From the NCBI GenBank assembly GCA_030430565.1, contig JAUIKS010000002.1, positions 472,855 to 536,854 of the forward strand: 64,000 bases of DNA, read 5' to 3'. The DNA comes from Polyangia bacterium. Lineage in GTDB: Bacteria > Myxococcota_A > Polyangia > Nannocystales > Nannocystaceae. Shown one piece after another: positions 29,127 through 35,777 of this stretch (its first letter is position 1; every line of letters starts with the position of its first letter). The notes under the pieces were generated by a model. It ran no database searches and had not been told where the DNA came from. It worked only from the letters and a program-made list of their open reading frames with translations. Made by a program: the position numbers and the translations under genes.

Positions 29127-29248
29127 CGGGACTCGTACGCGCGCTGCCTTGTCGGTCCGTTTGAGAAGGGCGAAGGTGCTGCCGTTCCCGCGTGGCGCTT
29201 GAGCTTCGGTGGGACTCGTGCTCGCCGCCTTCTTGAAGGGAGAGCAGC

Positions 29249-30478
29249 TTACGAGTCCCCGTCGAGGACGCGGTGCTCCAGCGTCTCGAGCACCTCTCCG
29301 TGGCCGACGAGCACGCGCGCGGGGTGGTAGCGACGCGCCTCGAGCACGTGCACCGTGAAGCGATCGGCGAGCGCCACGACGACGGGTCGCTGGAGCTCCA
29401 CGCGGAATTCGATCCACTCGTCGTCCGGCAGCTCCCAGGCGGCGTAGCGCCGGTCCTCACGGACGCCGGCGAAGTCCTCCCCGGCGAAGCGCAGGTACAG
29501 CGTGCCGCTGAGCTCGCGGTAGAGCGCGGCGCGCGGCAGCCCGCGGACGCGGACGCGCAGCGCGAGCGCGACCTCCAGCGTGTTCGGGGCGACGAGCCAC
29601 CACAGCGCGTTCACGGGCGGGTGCGTGTGCAGCTTGCGGGGCAGCCGGAGGTCGACCGCCGCGAGCTGACCGGCTGAGAGCTCGACGACGCTCTCGTGGC
29701 CGAAGGCGTCGCGGCGCGCGATACGAAATCGGCGCGCCTCGAGCACGACGGGCTCCGCGTCCTCCTCGCCCCAGATCACGAGGTCGAGCGCGGCGCCGAT
29801 CGGCGCGCGGCCCCGCACCACGAGGCCGGTCAAGAGCCGCCCGCGCGAGGATCGGCTGACGACGTTGAGCCGCAGAAGAAACGGCGCGTCGAGCTCCCAC
29901 ACACGCGCGGGGACGCGCCGCGTCAGGATCGCGAGCAAGCGCGCGGCGACGCGGTCGGCCTCGTCGTCGTCGAGCGTCGGGTCACCGCGCCAGCGGATGA
30001 AGCGAACCGCGTCGCCGTCGAAGCCGCAGGCGTACAGGGTCTCGCGGGCGACGAGTTCGAAGTCGGCGAGCACATCCTCGTTCGCGCGCGCGCCGTCCAT
30101 GGTCAGCACGATCAGCCGCGAGCCGCCGCGCGCCCGCAGCTCGTGCAGGATCGTGCGCGTGATGGTGAAGGGGTCGTCGGGGCGCAGGCAGAGCACGACC
30201 GCGTCGGCGTAGACGAGCGCGCTGGCCGGATGCGCGAGCGCCTCGATCGCGCCCGCGCTCGGGGCGAACACGCTGTAGCGCCGGGTCGGCGTGTCGAGCG
30301 TGTGCAGTCGCGGGTACGCGCGCGAGCTCCACGAGCGCGGCGGGGTCGCGAGCGACCCCCCGACCCGCGCGAGCGCGGCGAGCACCGCGACTCCGTGTTT
30401 TGTGGTGTCGACCAGCGTCAGATGGACGATCGGCTTGTGCGCGTGAACGAACTGCCGGAGCGACTGAGAGCGAGCCAC
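29249..30478 (-). CDS. Degenerate EF-Tu-like protein lacking GTPase motifs
   Basis: 409 aa, close to EF-Tu length (~395), and alignable along its whole length. 'KPIVHLTLVDTTKHG' sits where EF-Tu has KPHVNVGTIGHVDHGK: the P-loop first Gly is Asp and the Lys-Thr pair is Val-Ala. The DxxG motif (DCPGH) is replaced by 'APSAG', and NKxD by 'TMDG'. Domain 2 is recognisable ('LDAPFLLRLNVVSRSSRGRLLTGLVVRG', residues ~190-217) and domain 3 too ('WIEFRVELQRPVVVALADRFTV'). All three nucleotide-binding motifs are lost, yet the frame is intact, suggesting a selected pseudo-GTPase. GTG at 30478 is chosen from the EF-Tu alignment and a TATGGT hexamer 11 nt upstream. The gene is bracketed by long inverted repeats. 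Function unknown. Confidence 0.75.
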   Translation of the reverse strand: MARSQSLRQFVHAHKPIVHLTLVDTTKHGVAVLAALARVGGSLATPPRSWSSRAYPRLHTLDTPTRRYSVFAPSAGAIEALAHPASALVYADAVVLCLRPDDPFTITRTILHELRARGGSRLIVLTMDGARANEDVLADFELVARETLYACGFDGDAVRFIRWRGDPTLDDDEADRVAARLLAILTRRVPARVWELDAPFLLRLNVVSRSSRGRLLTGLVVRGRAPIGAALDLVIWGEEDAEPVVLEARRFRIARRDAFGHESVVELSAGQLAAVDLRLPRKLHTHPPVNALWWLVAPNTLEVALALRVRVRGLPRAALYRELSGTLYLRFAGEDFAGVREDRRYAAWELPDDEWIEFRVELQRPVVVALADRFTVHVLEARRYHPARVLVGHGEVLETLEHRVLDGDS

Positions 30479-30489
30479 GGGGAGCGTTG

Positions 30490-30495
30490 ACCATA
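30490..30495 (-). promoter_or_regulatory. -10-like TATGGT, short leader
   Basis: TAnnnT hexamer on the minus strand 11 nt before the GTG at 30478; supports that start choice. Confidence 0.4.
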
Positions 30496-30573
30496 CTACG
30501 CGCCCGGGGGCGCGTCTGAGTCGTCCGTTCGCTCGGGTAATCGCGCCCCTGTCGCTCACCCCGCCCCGCATCA

Positions 30574-30718
30574 TCGAAGCTCAAGGGACGCGCGCGAGCC
30601 AGGGAGGAACCGCCTGGGGACGGCGAGCGTGAAGGCGTTCGTCCGCGTGAGCGCGCCCAGACGCTCGCCGCCCGGAAGGCGGAGGGTCCCCTGGCGTTAA
30701 GCAGCGGCCCGATGCCCG
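30574..30718 (-). repeat. Right arm of ~143-bp inverted repeat
   Basis: Reverse-complement match of 28984-29126. Together the arms define a 1,735-bp cassette containing only the EF-Tu-like gene. Confidence 0.85.
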
Positions 30719-30755
30719 TACGGTGTTGGAGTTTGAACGAAAATGGTCCCGCATA

Positions 30756-30917
30756 GGAGCGTGTCTGAGTAATCCGCGCGGCGTCAGGTGCCGTCAGGAG
30801 TGTCGGGATCGAGGAGCTGAAACGCAGATGTACCGGGCTGTACTTCAAGTTTCAGCGACAAAGAGCCCGGCGCTCCTGGCGGTGCATGGCGTCGTGGGGA
30901 TGACTCAGACACGCTTC
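30756..30917. mobile_element. MITE-like element with ~20-bp terminal inverted repeats and TA flanks
   Basis: The left end GGAGCGTGTCTGAGTAATCC and right end GGATGACTCAGACACGCTTC are inverted repeats with two to three mismatches, including a perfect 12-bp core (GCGTGTCTGAGT). TA stands immediately outside both ends (30754-30755 and 30918-30919), as expected for a TA target duplication of the IS630/Tc1-mariner or IS5 type. The 162-bp interior has no transposase. The right end supplies the final base of the stop codon of the neighbouring glycosyltransferase gene. Confidence 0.65.
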
Positions 30918-32068
30918 TAGACGAGGCGCGCGAGCCCGTCGTCCATGGCGCGGGCGACCTGCGGCCAGCGGTAACGCTCGACCAGATCGCTCGAGACGAG
31001 GCCCGTCGGCCACAGCGGCGCGCCCTGGGCCACGAGCCCCGCGAGCCGCTCGAGTCGCGCCGCCAGGTCCTCGGGCGCGCCATCGTGAAAGAAGGACGCG
31101 CGGCCGTCGTTCGCGTCGACCGGGCCGAGGGTCTCGGGGTAGGCGAGCCGCGCGGGCACGAGCGGGACGCAGCCGGCGGCGACAGCCTCGAGCACCGCGA
31201 TCCCGAAGAACTCGTGCTCCGCGGTCGAGAGCACCACGTCGGCGTCGCGGAGGGCCGCGTCGTAGTCCTCGCGCCGCTCCTGAAACCCCCAGCGATCGAC
31301 GCGCTCCAAGAGCCAGCCGCGAGCCCGCGCGAACACCTCGGGGACGCGCCGAAACGTCTGCCCGATGACGCTGACGCGGAACTCGACGCCGCGATCGAAC
31401 AGCAGCCGGAGCGCGGCGAACAGCAGCTCCGGGCCCTTGTCGTACTCCCAGCGGTGCGGCCACACGATCCGCAGCGGACCGGGCGCGCGCTCGCGGGGAC
31501 GCCCTGCCCCGCTCGCGCTCACGCTGTCGATCCCCGGGGAGTGCACGCGCGCGCGCGCGGCCACGCGCTCGACCGCCGCGAGCGGGCGATGATCGGGCAT
31601 GCGGGCGACGAAGGCCCGCAGCGCGCCCAAGAATTCGCGCCGGTGGTACTCGGAGTTGAACCACACCTCGTCGGCGGCGAGGCAGGTGGTGAAATTGCTG
31701 AAGCCGAAGTGCAGGTCGCGCGCGTCGGGGCGCGCGACCGGGAAGGTCAGCTGGTTCTCGTGGAAGTAGACGACGCGTGGGAGCGCGGCCACGGGCGCGG
31801 GCGCGAGGCCCGAGAATTCCGCGAGGTTGAGCATGTCGGTGCACACGAGCGCGTCCCAGGTCTCGCCGGCCGCGACGGCGTCTTGGAGCCGCTCAGCGAA
31901 CTCGATCGCCGCGTGCCGCATCCGCCACTTCCAGTGGTGACCAGGCAGCGCGAGGACGTGGAGGTGGTGCCGGCTGTGCGCGCGCCAGCGCTCGACGAAC
32001 TGCCGGTGACTGCCGCCGTGGAAGGCGTCGAGCACGAGGACTCGGAGCGCGCGTGGGGAGCTCGTCAT
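30917..32068 (-). CDS. tRNA-queuosine alpha-mannosyltransferase family glycosyltransferase (DUF3524 + GT-B)
   Basis: 383 aa. The N-terminal ~170 residues match the DUF3524 domain of queuosine-tRNA mannosyltransferases (GTDC1/QTMAN type): 'DAFHGGSHRQF', 'HHWKWRMRHAA', 'LVCTDMLNLAEF', 'VVYFHENQLTFP' and 'VWFNSEYHR'. The C-terminal half is a GT-B glycosyltransferase domain with 'WPHRWEYDKGPELLF' and the nucleotide-sugar E-rich motif 'STAEHEFFGIAVLEAVAAGC'. The expected reaction is mannose transfer onto queuosine in tRNA-Asp. The ATG at 32068 is chosen because homology starts at once; the frame to 32242 lacks support. Its TAG stop is formed by the TA at the edge of the adjacent MITE-like element plus the element's terminal base, so the natural C-terminus may have been altered. 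Confidence 0.8.
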   Translation of the reverse strand: MTSSPRALRVLVLDAFHGGSHRQFVERWRAHSRHHLHVLALPGHHWKWRMRHAAIEFAERLQDAVAAGETWDALVCTDMLNLAEFSGLAPAPVAALPRVVYFHENQLTFPVARPDARDLHFGFSNFTTCLAADEVWFNSEYHRREFLGALRAFVARMPDHRPLAAVERVAARARVHSPGIDSVSASGAGRPRERAPGPLRIVWPHRWEYDKGPELLFAALRLLFDRGVEFRVSVIGQTFRRVPEVFARARGWLLERVDRWGFQERREDYDAALRDADVVLSTAEHEFFGIAVLEAVAAGCVPLVPARLAYPETLGPVDANDGRASFFHDGAPEDLAARLERLAGLVAQGAPLWPTGLVSSDLVERYRWPQVARAMDDGLARLV

Positions 32069-32150
32069 GCGGGTCTTCGGGGCGCCGCTGGGGTGAACGC
32101 CGCGACGCGAAGGTAGCGGAAATCCTCCGCGCCCGCGCGGATCGAGTATC

Positions 32151-32696
32151 GTGAAACGATGGGCCCCTCGCCACGGCGCCCCGCGCCCCGCGCTCGCGCT
32201 CACGCTGTCGTGTACGCCTGAGACGCCGGACAGCGGGGGCACCTCGGGGAGCGACCGCGACAGCGCGGCCGGGTCGGTCGACGGTACCGAGGGAGCCTGC
32301 AGTCGCGGCCGAGACCCCGGGGACCGGGCCGTTCGACCCGCTCGTCTGCGGCTCGTGGGACTACGTCGCGCCGGTCGCCACGCCGAAGAGCCCGCCCGCC
32401 GATGCCTCGTGACAGCGGCGGGCTGTGCCGACCTTTACCGATGTGACCGAAGAGGCAGGTCTAACCCACGCGCAGCGGGTCGAGACGTCGCCCGCGGCCC
32501 AGCAGCGCAGGTTCCCGCTGGTGCTCGGCGACACGATCCTGCCCAGCTCGACTGCGAGGGTCAGGGGGCGGCCGGCGGCGCGGCGGTCGCGGACTACGAG
32601 CGCGACGGCTGGCTCGACATCGTCGTGACGCGCCTCGGCGCGCCCGACCTGCTGTACCGCAACCGACGGCCGGCCGGCGTTCGCCCGAGAGTCGAC
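32151..32696 (+). pseudogene. Decayed FG-GAP/VCBS (CRTAC1/UnbV-like) lipoprotein gene
   Basis: Fragments of one protein appear in different plus-strand frames. A lipoprotein signal ('ALALTLSCTPETPDSGG') and a late 'GGAAVADYERDGWLDIVVTRLGAPDLLYRNR' segment (31 residues, quoted in pieces: GGAAVADYERDG, WLDIVVTRLG, APDLLYRNR) share the frame beginning at 32151. 'FTDVTEEAGLTHAQRVE' lies in another frame near 32425. Intact homologues read signal, FTDVTEEAGL, then VADYDRDGWLDLFVT, so at least two frameshifts plus a 3' truncation against the 32697 gene are required. Unlikely to make a functional product. Confidence 0.65.
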
Positions 32697-33410
32697 CTAG
32701 CCCAGGGTCTCGCCGGGGCTCGGGATGATCAGCTCTGTATCGAGTCCGCCGGTGTTGAGCTGCTCAGGCGTGCCCGTCAACAACGGGAAGGTCCCGTAGT
32801 GCATCGGGATCACATGCGGGACCTGCAGTAGGCGCATGGCCTTGTTGGCCTCGCGCGGACCCATCGTGAAGCGATCGCCGATCGGCAGCATCGCCAGGTC
32901 GGGGCTGTAGAGCTCCGAGATCAGCGCCATGTCGCTGAATACGTTGGTGTCGCCGGCGTGGTACATCGTGAACCCGTTGGGGAATTTCACCACGAAGCCG
33001 ACTGCCTCACCGCCGTAGATAATCGACCCGTCATCGTCGGTGATACCGCAGCTGTGGTCGGCGTGAACCATGGTGATCTCAAGACCGAACAGGTTTACGC
33101 TCCCGCCCTTGTTCATGGCCTCGATCGAGCATCTCGTCCCGTTCAGCTTCCGACCCAGCCACTCGCAGGTTTCGAAAATACCGACGATGGTGGGCTCGAA
33201 TTGCTGGGCCAGCGTCACCGCGTCCCCGATGTGATCGAAGTGACCGTGCGTGATCAACATCAAGTCGATCTTGTCGAAGCCCTTTAGATGATTCGGGCAC
33301 GCGGGATTATTCATCACCCAAGGATCGATCAATATCGTGACGCCGTCGTAGTCGACGCGGAACGTGCTGTGTCCCAGCCAGGTCAGCCGGACGCCGTTGA
33401 GATTCAACAT
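32697..33410 (-). CDS. UPF0173 metal-dependent hydrolase (MBL fold)
   Basis: 237 aa, the usual length of UPF0173. The metallo-beta-lactamase motifs are complete: 'ITHGHFDHIGD' (HxHxDH), the downstream 'VHADHSCG', 'YHAGDTNVF' (Asp ligand) and 'PMHYGTFP' (last His). It should be a cytoplasmic zinc-dependent hydrolase; the substrate of this family is not established. The ATG at 33410 follows GGGAGA by five bases and is preferred to the start 15 nt upstream. Codon usage is slightly less GC-biased than neighbours. Confidence 0.9.
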   Translation of the reverse strand: MLNLNGVRLTWLGHSTFRVDYDGVTILIDPWVMNNPACPNHLKGFDKIDLMLITHGHFDHIGDAVTLAQQFEPTIVGIFETCEWLGRKLNGTRCSIEAMNKGGSVNLFGLEITMVHADHSCGITDDDGSIIYGGEAVGFVVKFPNGFTMYHAGDTNVFSDMALISELYSPDLAMLPIGDRFTMGPREANKAMRLLQVPHVIPMHYGTFPLLTGTPEQLNTGGLDTELIIPSPGETLG

Positions 33411-33729
33411 GGTTTCTCCCTTCACACCGCGACGGCGGGCGCGACGCCCTTCACCGCCTCAGCGAACGAAGACGCCACTCTACACGACTCGTTCGAACGG
33501 ATGGAGGCGCCCTCGAGCCCCGCGCGGCCTACGCTCGAACAAGCGACAGCGCGCGTTCGACGAGGTCGAGCGCCTGCGGCATAGCGCCTGAGCGCTGCAT
33601 GCTCATTCGGTCACCCCACGATCACGCCGCCGCTGTCACAATCGCGCGCGAGCGCGTAGAACGCACTCACCGAGGGCACGGGGGGGTGCCACGAGACGCC
33701 CGCGCGAGAACGTGCGAGGATGCGTGCAA
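33411..33729. other. Divergent intergenic region
   Basis: 319 bp between the hydrolase and metallopeptidase genes. A short plus-strand frame ending near 33591 ('RQRAFDEVERLRHSA') looks like a possible gene tail, but with no start or family it is not called. No clear promoter hexamer seen. Confidence 0.4.
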
Positions 33730-34761
33730 ATGCCCCCCTCGAGCAGACGCGAGCCCTCGTGGGCCTCGCTCGACCGCGACGACCTGTTGGACGTACGGAT
33801 CTGCGAGCTCGGGCTGACGATCGAGGGCAGCTGGCTCGAGCCGATGATCGAGCGCGTGCTCGGGGAGCTCGAGGCCCGCGAGCTCGAGTTCCGACCGCGG
33901 TTTTGGCTCAGCGACGAGTGGTTCTCGCCCGAGGGCGTCCCCGGCGTCGGCGTCCCTTTCTACCTCGCGCACCCGCGCCTGATCCGGCTCGAGCGTCACC
34001 AGATGCTCGAGGTCGAGGGCGGCACGCAGGGCGGCTGCCTCAAGCTCCTCCGCCACGAGCTCGGGCACGCGATCGATCACGCCTACCGCCTCAGTCGCCG
34101 CAAGCTGTGGCGTGAGACCTTCGGCTCGCCGGCGACGCCCTACCCCGACGCCTACCGACCCAACCCCGCGAGCAAGCGCTACGTCCAGCACCTCGACGGC
34201 TGGTACGCGCAGGCCCACCCCGAGGAGGACTGGGCCGAGAGCTTCGCCGTCTGGCTCACGCCGCGCTCGCGCTGGCGCTCTCGCTACAAGGGCTGGCCGG
34301 CGCTGCGCAAGCTCGAGGTCGTCGGTCAGCTCATGGAGTCGATCGCCGGCAAGCGCCCCGCCGTCCAGAGCCGCGCGCGCCCCTACTCGCTCTCGACCCT
34401 GCGGCTCTCGCTGCGCACCTACTACAAGCGCAAGCGCGACCGCTACTGCCCCGGCTACTCGACCGACTACGACCGCGACCTGCGGCGCCTGTTCGACGGC
34501 GACCCGCGCGACGCCAGCCTGCCGACCGCGGCCGCGTTCTTGCGCAAGCACGGGCGCGCGATCCGGCAGCAGGTCGCGTCGTGGACCGGCGGCTACGAAT
34601 TCACCGTCGACCAGGTCCTCAAGGACATCACCGGGCGCTGCGTCGAGCTCAAGCTGCGCGCCGGCGGCGAGGCCCGCCAGCTCAAGGTCGACTTCGCGAT
34701 CTTGTTGACGGTCCACAGCATGACCTACCTGTACCGGGGGCGAGAGTGGCACCCCGTGTGA
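33730..34761 (+). CDS. Putative zinc metallopeptidase (HELGH type, PF15887-like)
   Basis: 343 aa. The zinc site is 'LLRHELGHAIDHAYRL' (HExxH near residues 111-115), with a downstream 'DWAESFAVWLTP' in which the Glu is the likely third ligand, as in the putative zinc-binding metallopeptidase family. 'SKRYVQHLDGWYAQAHPEEDWAE' is a family hallmark. There is no signal peptide, so it appears cytoplasmic. The ATG at 33730 has GAGGA ~10 nt upstream; GTGs at 33712 and 33724 are alternatives. Its stop overlaps the GTG of the ATP-grasp ligase gene, so the two are coupled. The protein substrate is unknown. Confidence 0.85.
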   Translation: MPPSSRREPSWASLDRDDLLDVRICELGLTIEGSWLEPMIERVLGELEARELEFRPRFWLSDEWFSPEGVPGVGVPFYLAHPRLIRLERHQMLEVEGGTQGGCLKLLRHELGHAIDHAYRLSRRKLWRETFGSPATPYPDAYRPNPASKRYVQHLDGWYAQAHPEEDWAESFAVWLTPRSRWRSRYKGWPALRKLEVVGQLMESIAGKRPAVQSRARPYSLSTLRLSLRTYYKRKRDRYCPGYSTDYDRDLRRLFDGDPRDASLPTAAAFLRKHGRAIRQQVASWTGGYEFTVDQVLKDITGRCVELKLRAGGEARQLKVDFAILLTVHSMTYLYRGREWHPV

Positions 34762-35771
34762 GGCGCAAGCGCGTGCTGCTGCTCGTGCACGAGCTGCTCG
34801 TCCCGCCCGAGTCGGCCGAGGAGCTGCCGGACGACGAGTACGACCTGATCAAGACCGAGCACCACGTGAAGGTCGATCTGCAGGCGCTCGGGCACGAGGT
34901 GCACGTCGTCGGCATCTCGGACTCGCTCGCGCCGCTGCGCGCCGCGCTCGCGGCGTTCAAGCCCCACATCGTCTTCAACCTGCTCGAGGAGTTCGCCGAC
35001 CGCCGGATCTACTCGCACGCGGTCGTCTCGTACCTCGAGCTGATGCGCGTGCCGTACACGGGCTGCAACCCGCGCGGGCTCGCGCTCGCGCAGGACAAGG
35101 CCATCTCGAAGAAGATCCTCAGCTACCACCGGCTGCCGACGCCCAAGTTCCAGGTCATGCCGCGCGGGCGCAAACCCAAGCGCCGCCGCGGCCTCGAGTT
35201 CCCGCTGATCGTCAAGCCGCTGCGCGCCGACGCCTCAGAGGGGCTCTCGGAGGCCTCGGTGGTGCACAGCGACGACAAGCTCGGCGAGCGCGTCGACTAC
35301 GTTCACCGCGCGTTCGGTGACGCGCTGATCGAGCAGTACATCGCGGGGCGCGAGCTGTACTGCGGCGTGATGGGCTACCGCCGGATCGAGGCCCTGCCCG
35401 TCTGGGAGCTGCGCATGACCAAGCTGCGCCCGGGCGCCCCCAACATCGCCACGCAGAAGATCAAGTGGGACCTCGACTACCAGGCCCGCGTCGGCGTCCA
35501 GATCGGGCGGGCGGTCGACCTCGACCCGGCGATCGAGGAGAAGATCCAGCGGATCAGCAAGCGCGTGTTCTCGCGGCTCAACATGACCGGCTGGGCCCGC
35601 ATGGACTTCCGCGTCTCGGAGTCCGGCGCGCCCTATCTGCTCGAGGCCAACCCCAACGGCGACATCGCCTTCGGCGAGGAGTTCGCCAGCTCGGCGGAGG
35701 CCGCCGGCTACTCCTACGCGGAGCTCCTGCAGAGAGTCCTCAACATCGGCCTGCGCGCCGCCGGCAAGTAG
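34758..35771 (+). CDS. ATP-grasp ligase, D-alanine-D-alanine ligase-like
   Basis: 337 aa, starting with GTG inside the stop of the metallopeptidase gene (GTGTGA). N-terminal Rossmann-like region ('HEVHVVGISDSL', 'KPHIVFNLLEEFADR'), 'YTGCNPRGLALAQDKAISKKIL', then the ATP-grasp core ('PLIVKPLRADASEGLSEASVV', 'ALIEQYIAGRELYCGVMG') and the metal-binding end ('WARMDFRVSESGAPYLLEANPNG'). These match the Ddl/ATP-grasp family. It is coupled to a metallopeptidase gene rather than to mur/fts genes, so it is more likely a paralog making a different amide bond than the housekeeping Ddl. 'DLIKTEHHVKVDLQALGH' near the N-terminus is unlike standard Ddl. Confidence 0.8.
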   Translation: MRRKRVLLLVHELLVPPESAEELPDDEYDLIKTEHHVKVDLQALGHEVHVVGISDSLAPLRAALAAFKPHIVFNLLEEFADRRIYSHAVVSYLELMRVPYTGCNPRGLALAQDKAISKKILSYHRLPTPKFQVMPRGRKPKRRRGLEFPLIVKPLRADASEGLSEASVVHSDDKLGERVDYVHRAFGDALIEQYIAGRELYCGVMGYRRIEALPVWELRMTKLRPGAPNIATQKIKWDLDYQARVGVQIGRAVDLDPAIEEKIQRISKRVFSRLNMTGWARMDFRVSESGAPYLLEANPNGDIAFGEEFASSAEAAGYSYAELLQRVLNIGLRAAGK

Positions 35772-35777
35772 TCGCGG

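Larger units (their letters stand above)
28899..29248. other. Intergenic repeats and left copy of long inverted repeat
   Basis: 350 bp with five 12-bp tandem units (28914-28973), the left inverted repeat (28984-29126) and a further internal repeat: GAGCTTCG(A/G)(C/T)GGGACTCGT occurs near 29118 and again near 29211. No gene is supported. Confidence 0.7.
30479..30916. other. Intergenic region with right inverted-repeat arm and MITE-like element
   Basis: 438 bp holding the -10-like hexamer of the EF-Tu-like gene (30490-30495), the right arm of the long inverted repeat (30574-30718) and most of the small TIR-bounded element (30756-30917). No gene seen. Confidence 0.7.
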
